Numbered from the stretch's first letter, positions 53,107 to 62,338 are shown. The stretch: 64,000 bases of DNA from Halopseudomonas xinjiangensis (GCA_011050525.1 DRFO01000043.1:124001-188000), one strand, 5' to 3'. Numbers and translations are program-made. The notes: generated by a model not told the origin, from the letters alone.

Positions 53107-54291
53107 ATGTTCGTGCAGCTTCCCGAAACGCTTACCGGTTTGCACTTGCCGCTGAGAGTGGTGGTTACAGGAGGGCCTACGTTCGACCTGGGCCCGACAC
53201 CACTTGTCACCCTTAAAATCAACGATCCAAGGTTACTTTCCGAACTCGGGGAGCCCAGTCTCGACAAGCTGGGCGAGGCCTATATCGACCAGCGTCTGGA
53301 TGTGCAAGGTACTATCGGGGACGTTATCGAATTGGCGGATAGGCTGAGTAAAGCGCTGCTTGGCGACCAACCTTCCCTATCGCCGCACCGCACCGCACAT
53401 GATAAAGCCCTCGACGCGGAGGCGATCTCTTACCATTACGATCTGTCGAATGAATTTTATGCATTGTGGCTCGATCCGGAAATGGTTTATTCCTGCGCCT
53501 ATTTCAAACATCCGCAAGACGATCTGGCGCAAGCCCAACTGCAAAAGCTGGATCACATATGCCGCAAGCTTCGGCTGAAAGCGGGGGAGCGTCTGCTTGA
53601 CGTTGGCTGTGGATGGGGCGGGCTGGCCCGGCATGCGGCACGTCATTACGGGGTAGAGGTCTACGGTATCACCCTGAGCCGGGCGCAGCTTGAACTGGCT
53701 CGGCAAAGAGTAACGGCCGAGAAGCTGGAAAGCCGAGTGCAACTGGATTTGCGTGATTACCGAGATCTCGGGCGCGAGGAGGAATTCGACAAGGTGGTGA
53801 GTGTCGGTATGTTCGAACATGTTGGGCACGCAAATCTTGCCGAGTATTTCAAAATCCTGCATGGCCAGGTCAAGCCGGGTGGTCTGCTGCTGAACCATGG
53901 CATCACTGCGCGGCATGTTGATGGCCGCCCCGTCAGCCGTGGGGCAGGCAAGTTCATTGGACGTTACGTCTTTCCGCATGGAGAACTGCCGCACCTCTCC
54001 ACTGCCATCGCCAGCATGTCCTCACAGGGTCTTGAAGTCGTGGACGTAGAAAGCTTGCGGCTGCATTATGCGCTCACTCTGGAACATTGGAGCAACAATC
54101 TGGAGCGCAGTCTGGACCAGGCTGGCAAGCATATTTCCGACAAAGCCTTGCGCATTTGGCGCATTTATCTTGCAGGCTGTGCCTACGGATTTCGGCGCGG
54201 CTGGATGAACATCCACCAGATCCTGGCAGTCAAGCCCGACGCGGACGGTTCCCATCGACTTCCCTTGACCCGCGCGGACGTCTATTCCTGA
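53107..54291 (+). CDS. cfa: Cyclopropane-fatty-acyl-phospholipid synthase
   Basis: SAM-dependent enzyme that converts unsaturated acyl chains of membrane phospholipids into cyclopropane rings. 394 aa. Lipid-binding N-terminal part, YDLSNEFYALWLDPEMVYSC, SAM motif LLDVGCGWGGLARHAARHYG, GITLSRAQ and VGMFEHVG are diagnostic. GGGAGATCCCCGG precedes the ATG. Such enzymes are usually induced on entry to stationary phase. Confidence 0.93.
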   Translation: MFVQLPETLTGLHLPLRVVVTGGPTFDLGPTPLVTLKINDPRLLSELGEPSLDKLGEAYIDQRLDVQGTIGDVIELADRLSKALLGDQPSLSPHRTAHDKALDAEAISYHYDLSNEFYALWLDPEMVYSCAYFKHPQDDLAQAQLQKLDHICRKLRLKAGERLLDVGCGWGGLARHAARHYGVEVYGITLSRAQLELARQRVTAEKLESRVQLDLRDYRDLGREEEFDKVVSVGMFEHVGHANLAEYFKILHGQVKPGGLLLNHGITARHVDGRPVSRGAGKFIGRYVFPHGELPHLSTAIASMSSQGLEVVDVESLRLHYALTLEHWSNNLERSLDQAGKHISDKALRIWRIYLAGCAYGFRRGWMNIHQILAVKPDADGSHRLPLTRADVYS

Positions 54292-54373
54292 TCCGTATCT
54301 CCTGGTGATAGCCTATGGCCATCTTGGCTGGTACATTCATGTCTGATCAACTGACCGCTAACGGAGACCCAGC

Positions 54374-55243
54374 TTGCCCTTGATACCGCTCAAAGAAAAC
54401 GACATTGCGCTCGGGGTGCCATTGCCTTGGAGCGTTATGGATGCCGAAGGAAAGGTAATTTTCGAGCAGTCACGAACAGTCGATAACCAGCCACTATTGA
54501 CCCAACTATTCAAACTGGGCCTGTATCGTAGTGCGCCAGAGACTGATGCGGACGAAAAGCTGGATGTGGCCGGAAATGGCTCGCAAGCCGAGGTGCAACT
54601 TTCTACACTGGCCCAGGTTCAGCTGGCGCCCGGTGACCTGGTTCAGCTACAGACATTGCATCCTACCCATGCAGAGCGTTACCAGGTCAGGATGATAGGC
54701 TTCCATGCGCCGGTCAGCATTCTCGTCAGTACACCGATAGTGCAGGGCAGACTGGCGTTCATCAAAGAAGGGCAGCAGTTTCTGGTAAGAGGTTTTGTCG
54801 GAAAGGATGCGGTGGCCTACAAGACGCGCGTACTGAAATCCAATCTTTCCCCCTTCCCTTACCTGCATCTGGCTTATCCGGAAACTGTCCAATCGATGCG
54901 AATCCGTAGCTCCGCTCGAGTCTCGGTCGAGCTGGTGACCTCAGTCATGGGCCCGTCAGGTCAAGCGGGGGCTAAACTGATAGATCTGAGCGTAGGGGGC
55001 GCCAGGCTTCTGTCTCCCCGGCCCTTCGCGGAAAAAGGTGACGAGGTGAAGATGTCGTTTCGGATCAACCCCTCAGGTTTGGATGTGTATATGACCATCA
55101 AGGCGAAGGTCAGAGCCGTACACCGGGATGAGACCGGGCAAGGTAATGTCGCCACTGGCGTCGAGTTCTCCGCGTTGACGGATCAGGACCGACTGTACCT
55201 GACCAATATGGTTTACCAGAATTTGCTCAAGGACACCCTATGA
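54374..55243 (+). CDS. YcgR-like flagellar brake protein with PilZ domain
   Basis: 289 aa predicted cyclic-di-GMP effector. N-terminal PilZN/YcgR-like domain (about 70-175) and C-terminal PilZ domain (about 175-285) with the RxxxR motif (RSSAR) and DLSVGGA (DxSxxG). Such proteins act on flagellar motors or surface behaviour when c-di-GMP is bound. The start must be TTG at 54374 (GGAG 7 nt upstream) because an in-frame TAA lies at 54359-54361; the next Met is residue 22. It overlaps the DUF192 gene by 4 nt. Confidence 0.82.
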   Translation: MPLIPLKENDIALGVPLPWSVMDAEGKVIFEQSRTVDNQPLLTQLFKLGLYRSAPETDADEKLDVAGNGSQAEVQLSTLAQVQLAPGDLVQLQTLHPTHAERYQVRMIGFHAPVSILVSTPIVQGRLAFIKEGQQFLVRGFVGKDAVAYKTRVLKSNLSPFPYLHLAYPETVQSMRIRSSARVSVELVTSVMGPSGQAGAKLIDLSVGGARLLSPRPFAEKGDEVKMSFRINPSGLDVYMTIKAKVRAVHRDETGQGNVATGVEFSALTDQDRLYLTNMVYQNLLKDTL

Positions 55244-55716
55244 TGACTGTGGCCCGTAAAATGCTGATTAATGTAGGCCTGCTGTGCCTTAGCCTGTTGT
55301 TAGCGGCCGGGATGGTTCGGGCCGATACGGCTGAGGTCATGTTGGGTGGAAAGGTATTTGAACTGGAGGTGGTTGCCGACCCGGCGAGCCGTACCCAGGG
55401 CTTGATGGGCCGCACGGAACTTGGCGACAACCAGGGAATGCTTTTTGACTTCCCGATGGGCACCCAGCCTGCAATCTGGATGCGAAACATGGTGATCAGT
55501 CTGGACCTGCTCTATGTCGATGCTGAAGGCCGGCTGGTTCAGTTGTTCGACAAGGTTCCGCCCTGTGCAGCAATGCCCTGCGATGTTTACAGGGCGGATC
55601 GACCGCTGCGCTTCGTTATCGAAGTGCCTGCCGGCACCGCCGAAAGGGCCGGGTTGCAAATAGGGGATAACCTGGATTTAAACGGTCTCCTTGCCACACC
55701 GCCGCCGGACCTCTGA
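55240..55716 (+). CDS. Exported DUF192 protein
   Basis: 158 aa protein with a signal peptide (about 1-29, cleavage near VRA-DT) and a DUF192 domain (PASRTQGLMGRTEL, GMLFDFPMGTQPAIWMRNM, AAMPCDVYRADRPLRFVIEVPAG). DUF192 proteins are common small periplasmic proteins of unknown role. Translationally coupled to the PilZ gene. Confidence 0.88.
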   Translation: MMTVARKMLINVGLLCLSLLLAAGMVRADTAEVMLGGKVFELEVVADPASRTQGLMGRTELGDNQGMLFDFPMGTQPAIWMRNMVISLDLLYVDAEGRLVQLFDKVPPCAAMPCDVYRADRPLRFVIEVPAGTAERAGLQIGDNLDLNGLLATPPPDL

Positions 55717-55720
55717 GCAC

Positions 55721-56080
55721 TCAAGGTTCCTCCCAGATTCCCTTGCTTATCTGCGTACAGTACGCACTCAAGACCGGCGCGTCAGCCGGGTCACTGTAGT
55801 AGTGGATCGACTGCTGATAGGCCACACCTTCTGTTTGCGAGTCCTTGCATATTCCGTAAGCACCGGTGGGGCAGCGCTCGGTCATGGTTACCTCGAAACT
55901 CCGGTTGGGGATTTGCGGGCGACAGAAACTGCCTTCGAAAAGACTCTTGGGAATGGTTACGTTCTGTTGGCACAGGCGGATAGGGACATCATCATCGTTC
56001 GACTCTATGACGCAGGCCTGAGCGAAAAGGCGGGTGCTGGCCAGCACTAACAAGGATGCGAGAAGGAAGGATGTTTTCAT
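55721..56080 (-). CDS. Small Cys-rich exported protein, unknown
   Basis: 119 aa. A signal peptide (MKTSFLLASLLVLASTRLFA, cleavage after AQA) precedes a short mature domain with six Cys, which could form three disulfides. I recognise no family. It lies 25 nt downstream of the CobW-like gene on the same strand, converging on DUF192. A shadow frame on the plus strand of similar length lacks these features. Confidence 0.7.
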   Translation of the reverse strand: MKTSFLLASLLVLASTRLFAQACVIESNDDDVPIRLCQQNVTIPKSLFEGSFCRPQIPNRSFEVTMTERCPTGAYGICKDSQTEGVAYQQSIHYYSDPADAPVLSAYCTQISKGIWEEP

Positions 56081-56105
56081 ATTCTGTCGAGTCGAAATCG
56101 CTACC

Positions 56106-57074
56106 TTAATCGCTCATCCTTGCAGCCTGCAAGCCACTTTCCAGCGCTACGCGATTGTGGGGCCTGTTCTGCAGTAACTCGATGCGGCTGTCTGACCTCC
56201 AGGCGCTTGGCTGCCAGTTCAAAGGTTGGGTCTCCAGGGCATTGAAGCTGAGCCATCCGGCGTCAGTGTGAATGCTGCCTTTGGCTCGCTGCCAGGACCC
56301 GCCAGCCAGCCATCGCTGGAGCGCGGACTGATGAAAAACTTCGCCAGGATGCATTTTCCAGCCGATGCTGTACCAGCCCTCATGGTTGGATTGCTGGCAA
56401 ATCCACTGGTCCTTGGCGAGCCAAAGAGTACCTGGAGCCGGTTGTCCTTCGGGCAACTTGGGGATATCTGCAGTACAGGGTAGCGGATTCCCGTGCTGAA
56501 ATACCTGCGCCCAAGGTAATTCGCCATAATCGCACCAGTGAAGCGGCATGTCGGGAAGTGTCGTGGTAACCAACCGGCGATCATATTCGCTAAGATCAGC
56601 CGATTTGTTCAGCACCAGCTGACCAGATACCGCCAAAGCCTCCTGCTGGGACGCCGGTAGCGGGCGACCTTCATGCAGCGCCTGGGCATCAAGCACCATG
56701 ATCGTCGGCTGAAGATTCAAGACGTCTCGCCAGGGTGGCTCGGCCAGTTGGCTCATCAGGGCGGCTGGATGGCCGAGCCCCGACGCTTCTATAAACAGCC
56801 GGTTCGGTTGCGCTCGTTTGAGCAAACGTCCCAAACCGACCTGAAAAGGCAATCCATTGACACAGCACAGGCAACCGCCGGGGATTTCTGCGATCCGTAC
56901 GTCGTCGTGATGCCCCTTGAGCAACGCCGCGTCAATTCCTACCTGGCCAAATTCATTGATCAGAATAGCCCAGCGCTCATTCGCTGGCCGAGAAGCGACG
57001 AGGTGCTTCAGCACTGATGTTTTGCCGGCGCCCAATGGACCACAGACAAGATGGGTGGGAATTTGCAGAAGCAT
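56106..57074 (-). CDS. CobW-like G3E-family GTPase, putative metal chaperone
   Basis: 322 aa. Walker A GPLGAGKTSVLKHL (residues about 12-25), INEFGQVGIDAALL, the metal-binding GGCLCCVNG (CxCC) and IEASGLGHPA place it in the COG0523/CobW family. The guanine-recognition motif reads NKSAD instead of NKxD, an extra residue. The C-terminal CobW_C-type domain is short. Metal (zinc or cobalt) delivery is the family role; the target here is unknown. Confidence 0.82.
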   Translation of the reverse strand: MLLQIPTHLVCGPLGAGKTSVLKHLVASRPANERWAILINEFGQVGIDAALLKGHHDDVRIAEIPGGCLCCVNGLPFQVGLGRLLKRAQPNRLFIEASGLGHPAALMSQLAEPPWRDVLNLQPTIMVLDAQALHEGRPLPASQQEALAVSGQLVLNKSADLSEYDRRLVTTTLPDMPLHWCDYGELPWAQVFQHGNPLPCTADIPKLPEGQPAPGTLWLAKDQWICQQSNHEGWYSIGWKMHPGEVFHQSALQRWLAGGSWQRAKGSIHTDAGWLSFNALETQPLNWQPSAWRSDSRIELLQNRPHNRVALESGLQAARMSD

Positions 57075-57108
57075 TGAGCACCTTCCAGGCCCAGGTCAGG
57101 GACCGCTG

Positions 57109-57124
57109 CGTTCCACGTGGAACT
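57109..57124. promoter_or_regulatory. parS: Imperfect parS-like site
   Basis: The 14 bp core GTTCCACGTGGAAC is an exact palindrome; both outer bases differ from the recF sites. It lies in the 70 bp gap upstream of the CobW-like gene, about 22 kb from oriC. Confidence 0.6.
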
Positions 57125-57144
57125 GGTGCAGCCGCCCAGTTTGT

Positions 57145-57507
57145 TTAACGAATGGAATGGACATTGGAGACCGGTTGTTCCGGTTCAGCTCCTGGAAAGG
57201 GATGCGGAGCCAATTCAATCCCCATAAGCTGCGCGCCGTGGAGCTCTATATAGCCAGGGTAACGGCGTTCGCCGGTCACGGTAAATTCGAATCCGTAACG
57301 CCTGACCAGGCCAAAGCGACCAGTTCGATTGCGCTTCAGGCGCAGCCGGTTGAACGCTATGCTTTCATCCAGCAGTTGCACGTCGGCACGTTTGCAATGA
57401 TTACGCACCAGGCCTAGAGCCCGATCGCGTAATCCGAGGCCACGCCAGACCCAGGCGCCCAGTAACGCCGCAACCATCAATAGAACTACGTGGCCAAGGG
57501 TGAACAT
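57145..57507 (-). CDS. DUF3301 membrane protein
   Basis: 120 aa with an N-terminal transmembrane segment (VVLLMVAALLGAWVW) and a basic cytoplasmic part with the DUF3301 blocks DESIAFNRLRLKRNRTGRFG and RRYGFEFTVTGERRYPGYIE. Found widely in gammaproteobacteria; function unknown. Confidence 0.88.
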   Translation of the reverse strand: MFTLGHVVLLMVAALLGAWVWRGLGLRDRALGLVRNHCKRADVQLLDESIAFNRLRLKRNRTGRFGLVRRYGFEFTVTGERRYPGYIELHGAQLMGIELAPHPFPGAEPEQPVSNVHSIR

Positions 57508-57587
57508 TCAGCCTGGCTCCTTTTGGACGTGGCCCATGATTATGGCATGTCAGCACCTGACAGGTAACGTGCACACGACAGTAAAAG

Positions 57588-58292
57588 TTAGTGAGTGGGA
57601 TCGACGCGCTCGACGCTCAGAATGCGCAGTAGGGAAGAGTCCAGATAATGCCAGCGCACGTTCAGGTCCCAGAAGCGCCCACCATATTCACGAGAAGGGC
57701 TGGGCTTCTGATAGGCAGGTTTAGGGTCTTGTGCCAGACACTGCTCAATCAGCGCCACCACCGGCCGGTCAAGTCGTCTCGCTTCGGCGCTGGCTTGTGT
57801 TAGCGCCTGATCGCTCCAGCTGATTTCAATCGGAGCAGGGGGCAGGCCTGCCAGCGCATTGCTGGCGGAGGGAATCGAATCGGCGTAGGGAACGTAGGGT
57901 TTGATGTCCAGCAGAGGCGTTCCGTCGAGAATATCCAGGCCGGAGATCAACAACCGACCATCGGCAATACCGTCCAGTTTCACCACAGACTGGCCGATTG
58001 GGTTAGGGCGGTGGGTTGCGCGGCTAGCGAATACCCCTATGCGACGGTTGCCTCCCAGCCTAGGCGGTCTGACCCTGAGGTGGGCGTCACCGGACGCTGC
58101 CGCGTGGAAAACAAACAATAGCCAGAGATGGCTGACTCCCTCAAGGCCGGCTACGGCCTCAGGTTTGTCATAGGGGGGATACAGCTCGATAACACCCTGG
58201 GCGGCCGGTGCCAGCAGGGGTTGCCGGGGAATGGCAAATTTTTCAGCAAAGCAGGAATGCACAATTCCTATCGGCTCGAAACTGTAAGCCAT
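57588..58292 (-). CDS. trmO: tRNA (N6-threonylcarbamoyladenosine-37-N6)-methyltransferase TrmO
   Basis: SAM-dependent enzyme that methylates t6A37 of some tRNAs to m6t6A. 234 aa. Family blocks: EPIGIVHSCFAEKFAIPRQ, RRIGVFASRATHRPNPIGQS and DILDGTPLLDIKPYVPYAD. Note that tsaC, in the t6A pathway, is encoded 44 kb away in the same window. Confidence 0.94.
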   Translation of the reverse strand: MAYSFEPIGIVHSCFAEKFAIPRQPLLAPAAQGVIELYPPYDKPEAVAGLEGVSHLWLLFVFHAAASGDAHLRVRPPRLGGNRRIGVFASRATHRPNPIGQSVVKLDGIADGRLLISGLDILDGTPLLDIKPYVPYADSIPSASNALAGLPPAPIEISWSDQALTQASAEARRLDRPVVALIEQCLAQDPKPAYQKPSPSREYGGRFWDLNVRWHYLDSSLLRILSVERVDPTH

Positions 58293-58295
58293 CGC

Positions 58296-59228
58296 TCATG
58301 CCTGGAGCAGCGGAGGAATGGAGTGCGGACTGTCCGACACCACAAAGTGACTGCAATCCGGAATTTCAATCACCCGCAGATTGTCCGCCTGACGGGCGCT
58401 GGCAAGCATGGCCGCCGGATTCAATACCTTATCCTTCGCCGGAACGACGATAGCCCCACGCTTTACATTCCGATAGATCTCGAAGCCGGTGTTTTCCATC
58501 CAGCTGGCCATGTCCTTCAAATTGGCAACCAGCGTGCTGCACCGCCGCGCATTGAATGGATAGCCCATGATGAGTTCCCGCTTGCGTGGGTTATCCAGCG
58601 GACCCCAAGTCTTGCGATTGGCGTCTGAAATGGGGTTCTGCTGCCATAGCACAAGGACAAAAGGCATGAACCAGCGTGCTATTGGAGGCATCGGTTTGTA
58701 AGGCTTGCCCTGGGGTAAAACGGGCGCTTCCAGCACCACCTCTACTTTTTCGAACAGGTCGGGGCGCTGCCGGGCCGCTTCAAGTACCACAGCTCCGCCA
58801 CGGGAATGACCATGGACTCGAACCGTATCGGTAGTGACGAGATTTTCCAACGCCCGGGTCAGCACGGCGGCATCATAGGCTATGGTTCCGGATGGGTGAG
58901 CAGGAGGCTGGCCCCAATCTACGGCCTGGAACCGAGCCTGATTGACCGGCACGTGGTAACCGGAGCAAGTCAACTTGATCAACTCGATATCGGGCGATTC
59001 ATAAAACTCGGTGAAATACAGAAAGTTTTCCACAAAGCCTGGCACTACCACGACACTTGAGCTTGCTCCGGTGGTTGTCCTGCGGGCTAGAACGGCTTCA
59101 CCAACCTTGAACAGATTGCCGTTGAAAGTCGTAGCTTGAGGGGCCGGAATCTCCTTGCGCAGCAGATACCGCCGCAGGTAAATAACGACGAGTATCGCCA
59201 GGCCGACCAGTCCAATTAGCATTTCCAT
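58296..59228 (-). CDS. Alpha/beta hydrolase, membrane anchored
   Basis: 310 aa. N-terminal transmembrane helix (about 4-20), then an alpha/beta-hydrolase fold with the nucleophile elbow GHSRGG (Ser in VHGHSRGGAVV). Start MEML; the second Met (59222) is also possible. Substrate unknown. It lies 3 nt after trmO in transcription order (upstream of it). Confidence 0.82.
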   Translation of the reverse strand: MEMLIGLVGLAILVVIYLRRYLLRKEIPAPQATTFNGNLFKVGEAVLARRTTTGASSSVVVVPGFVENFLYFTEFYESPDIELIKLTCSGYHVPVNQARFQAVDWGQPPAHPSGTIAYDAAVLTRALENLVTTDTVRVHGHSRGGAVVLEAARQRPDLFEKVEVVLEAPVLPQGKPYKPMPPIARWFMPFVLVLWQQNPISDANRKTWGPLDNPRKRELIMGYPFNARRCSTLVANLKDMASWMENTGFEIYRNVKRGAIVVPAKDKVLNPAAMLASARQADNLRVIEIPDCSHFVVSDSPHSIPPLLQA

Positions 59229-59294
59229 ATGAATTCCAGGTTGTCAGGATCGTGTTACAGAGTAAATGATGGGAACAGAAAAAACACAGACACG

Positions 59295-59822
59295 CTAGTC
59301 GCCGTCGTATTCCCAGACGCGCTGGGCATCGATACGGTAGCTGGCATCGGCCAACTCATTGCTGGTTTGGTCTACTTGCAGCACACCGCTTACCCAGAAA
59401 GGAGTGTAGATGTCATCGATGGTTACGCCTTTGGCATACTCCACAAGGATGATCTGATTGGGCGGTGGCGGCGGCACGTGGATGCACGCGCCAGCGTAGG
59501 GCACCAGGAAAAAGGTCGTGTAGTCCCCGCGACTGTTAGTTTCCAGGGGCACCGGGTAACCGCCGATCTGCAATTGCTGCCCCGCCAGTTCACCCACGAC
59601 TCGGGTGGAATACATGACGTCGGGCAATGTTCGGCTCTGTTGGCGCATGCCAGTAGAAAAATCGCCCGGCGCTTCGGTCCCCCACTGGTGATCTATTTCC
59701 GGCATATCAAGCATGGCCTGATAATCTTCCTCGGGCAGCAGGTCGAGCCAATCGACGGTACGCGGGGCGCCGAAGAGTGTTACCGGTACAAACAGCATCG
59801 CCAGGACGAACACTCGCAACAT
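59295..59822 (-). CDS. DUF3299 exported protein
   Basis: 175 aa. Signal peptide (about 1-19) and the DUF3299 signature QIGGYPVPLE and FFLVPYAGACIHVPPPPPNQ. Function unknown; homologues sit with lipoprotein or transporter genes in other bacteria. Here it stands between purK and the hydrolase. Confidence 0.88.
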   Translation of the reverse strand: MLRVFVLAMLFVPVTLFGAPRTVDWLDLLPEEDYQAMLDMPEIDHQWGTEAPGDFSTGMRQQSRTLPDVMYSTRVVGELAGQQLQIGGYPVPLETNSRGDYTTFFLVPYAGACIHVPPPPPNQIILVEYAKGVTIDDIYTPFWVSGVLQVDQTSNELADASYRIDAQRVWEYDGD

Positions 59823-59858
59823 TCAACGTTCTCCGCATTGGTCTAAATCAGCCGTGGC

Positions 59859-60938
59859 TTAGCCAATCAGGTTCTGTACCGCCTTGATCTGGGCCTGCAA
59901 CACTACGGCATCAGCGCAGCGCAGGGTCGCGTGCCCGACCTTGCGGCCCGCTTTGAAGGCCTTGCCATAGTGGTGCAAATGGCAGTCTGCTATGGAGGTT
60001 ACTTCATGTACCGGAGGAACCTCGCCAATGAAATTGAGCATGGCGCTTTCCCCGACCTTGGCGGTAGAGCCTAATGGCAATCCGGCAATGGCGCGCAGAT
60101 GATTTTCGAACTGGCTGCACTCGGAGCCTTCAATGGTCCAGTGGCCTGAGTTATGCACCCGAGGGGCAATCTCGTTGGCCTTCAGGCCGCCATCCACTTC
60201 AAAGAACTCGAACGCCATCACGCCGACGTAATCAAGCTGCTGCATGACCTTAATAACGTATTCTTCCGCCAACCCTTGGAGCGGATGGGCAGTGCTGACT
60301 ACCGAGAGGCGCAATACGCCCTGATCATGGGAGTTGTGCACTAGCGGGTAAAAACGGGTTTCGCCGTCGCGGTTGCGCACGCCGATCAGTGAAACCTCCC
60401 CGGTGAAGGGCACAAACCCTTCCAGAATACAGGGAACGCTACCCAGCTCAGCGAATGCACCAGGCACCTCTTCAGGATGGCGCAGGACTTTCTGGCCCTT
60501 GCCATCGTACCCAAGGGTGCGGGTTTTCAACACAGCCGGCAAGCCGATACGCTTGACCGCGGCATCCAGATTTTCCTGGTTCTGAATATCGGCAAACTCT
60601 GGAGTAGGTATATCCAGTTGCTGAAACAGGGACTTTTCGAACCACCGGTCACGGGCGATACGCAGGGACTCGGCATTCGGGTAAACCGGCACGAACTGGG
60701 ACAGAAAGGCAACGGTTTCAGCCGGAACGCTCTCGAATTCGAACGTCACTACGTCCACGTCATCGGCCAATTGACGCAGATGATCGCGGTCACTGTAATC
60801 TGCTCGGATATGTTCGCCCAACGCTTGTGCACAGGCATCCGGGGCCGGATCGAGAAAAGCGAAGCGTTGACCCAGCGGGGTACCGGCCAGCGCCAACATG
60901 CGTCCAAGTTGTCCACCACCGATCACGCCGATTTTCAT
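59859..60938 (-). CDS. purK: N5-carboxyaminoimidazole ribonucleotide synthase
   Basis: ATP-grasp enzyme, sixth-step purine synthesis (AIR to N5-CAIR with bicarbonate). 359 aa. GVIGGGQLGRMLALAG at the N-terminus, LKTRTLGYDGKGQ, and EIAPRVHNSGHWTIEG near the C-terminus. It follows purE (10 nt). Confidence 0.97.
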   Translation of the reverse strand: MKIGVIGGGQLGRMLALAGTPLGQRFAFLDPAPDACAQALGEHIRADYSDRDHLRQLADDVDVVTFEFESVPAETVAFLSQFVPVYPNAESLRIARDRWFEKSLFQQLDIPTPEFADIQNQENLDAAVKRIGLPAVLKTRTLGYDGKGQKVLRHPEEVPGAFAELGSVPCILEGFVPFTGEVSLIGVRNRDGETRFYPLVHNSHDQGVLRLSVVSTAHPLQGLAEEYVIKVMQQLDYVGVMAFEFFEVDGGLKANEIAPRVHNSGHWTIEGSECSQFENHLRAIAGLPLGSTAKVGESAMLNFIGEVPPVHEVTSIADCHLHHYGKAFKAGRKVGHATLRCADAVVLQAQIKAVQNLIG

Positions 60939-60948
60939 GCTTGAGTCC

Positions 60949-61440
60949 TCACGCTTGGCGCGGATCGGGGTTATCCAGAACCGCGTCGGTCTGTTTGCTG
61001 CGAAAATCTTTCAATGCCTGATGATACTGTGGGTGCTTGGCTCCCAGAATACTGGCGGACAGGAGCGCTGCGTTTATCGCGCCGGCCTTGCCAATTGCCA
61101 GCGTGGCGACGGGCACCCCTGCGGGCATCTGCACGATGGACAGCAGTGAATCCACACCCGACAGCATAGATGACTGGACCGGGACGCCAAGCACCGGCAG
61201 GTGGGTCTTGGCTGCACACATGCCAGGCAGGTGTGCAGCGCCGCCAGCCCCGGCAATGATCACCTCGATGCCCCGGGCCTCAGCCTCATCGGCATATTGA
61301 AACAGCAGATCGGGCGTGCGGTGGGCAGAGACCACCTTCACCTCAAAGGGAATGCCCAGCTGTTCCAGCATATCGGCCGTATGGCTCAGGGTGGACCAAT
61401 CGGACTTGGAGCCCATGATCACGCCAACCAGTGCGGTCAT
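60949..61440 (-). CDS. purE: N5-carboxyaminoimidazole ribonucleotide mutase
   Basis: Converts N5-CAIR to CAIR in purine synthesis. 163 aa. [24 protein letters not shown] and [12 protein letters not shown] line the active site. The ATG at 61440 is preceded by GAGAGG; the upstream in-frame extension is not conserved. Confidence 0.97.
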   Translation of the reverse strand: MTALVGVIMGSKSDWSTLSHTADMLEQLGIPFEVKVVSAHRTPDLLFQYADEAEARGIEVIIAGAGGAAHLPGMCAAKTHLPVLGVPVQSSMLSGVDSLLSIVQMPAGVPVATLAIGKAGAINAALLSASILGAKHPQYHQALKDFRSKQTDAVLDNPDPRQA

Positions 61441-61484
61441 TCTTTTGCCTCTCGTTGCGACGCCGGTCGGCGCGACAAAATAAC

Positions 61485-61510
61485 AAGCCACGCCGGATCC
61501 GGCGTGGCTT
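61485..61510 (-). terminator. 26 bp perfect palindrome downstream of the carbonic anhydrase
   Basis: Inverted repeat with no loop bases beyond the central GGATCC, starting AAGCCACGCCGG. On the minus strand it is followed by a T-rich stretch (TGTTATTTTG), so it could end the carbonic anhydrase transcript before purE. Confidence 0.65.
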
Positions 61511-61608
61511 GGGAGTGAAAGAAGTGGCCGTAACCGGCCAGAACCCGAGATTATACCGCAAAGCGCGCTACGAACCAGTCTGCCCGACGGCGTAGCTGCA
61601 GCGACATT

Positions 61609-62319
61609 TCAATCTGCCGGACGATAGCGTGCACGCGGCGTGGCCATCGGTAGCGGTCCGTCGCCGATCAGCCGGAACTCGCCTGTTTCCGCATCATAGG
61701 CTTTGATCTGGCAGGTCTCGATATCGTACACCCAGCCATGAATATACAGTTCACCTTTGGCCAGGCGCGCCGCAACCGAGGGGTGGGTGCGTAGATGGTC
61801 AAGCTGGGCGACCACATTCTCCTCGGTCAGTACGCCAAGGGTAGTATGATCGGCGCAACCGCAGTTTTCCTCCACTACGCTCTTGGCGGCGTCGGCGTGC
61901 CGCAGCCAGGCTTTCACCGTGGGCATGCGCTCCAACCCAGCGGGATTCAGCACGGCCTTCATCGCGCCGCAATCGGAGTGGCCGCAAATGATGATGTGAT
62001 GTACTCCCAGCGCCATGACGGCATATTCGATCGCCGTGGAGACGCCGCCGAGCATCTGACCATAAGACGGCACAATGTTGCCGACGTTGCGCGTGACAAA
62101 CAGATCCCCGGGCGCGCTCTGGGTAATCAGCTCTGGTACCACGCGCGAATCGGCGCAGGTGATGAACATCGCCCGCGGCTTCTGTTCGTGGGCGAGCTTC
62201 TTGAACAACCCCTGCTGCGCTGGATAAACCTCGGTACGAAACCGGTGCAACCCGTTTACGATGGCCTGCAAGGCCTCTTCGGCGCTTTCATTAATGTCTG
62301 CGTCTGATTCGGTGGTCAT
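61609..62319 (-). CDS. can: Beta-class carbonic anhydrase
   Basis: Zinc enzyme that hydrates CO2 to bicarbonate. 236 aa. Zinc ligands in CADSRV (Cys, Asp) and HSDCGAM (His, Cys). It lies between oadA/pycB and purEK, all of which use bicarbonate, so the grouping makes metabolic sense, though that is inference. Confidence 0.95.
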   Translation of the reverse strand: MTTESDADINESAEEALQAIVNGLHRFRTEVYPAQQGLFKKLAHEQKPRAMFITCADSRVVPELITQSAPGDLFVTRNVGNIVPSYGQMLGGVSTAIEYAVMALGVHHIIICGHSDCGAMKAVLNPAGLERMPTVKAWLRHADAAKSVVEENCGCADHTTLGVLTEENVVAQLDHLRTHPSVAARLAKGELYIHGWVYDIETCQIKAYDAETGEFRLIGDGPLPMATPRARYRPAD

Positions 62320-62338
62320 CTGGTCTCACTCCTTTCGG

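Noticed and set aside
55691..56050. Plus-strand frame opposite the Cys-rich protein
   Set aside because: Lacks a signal peptide and overlaps DUF192; the minus-strand frame has a convincing signal peptide.
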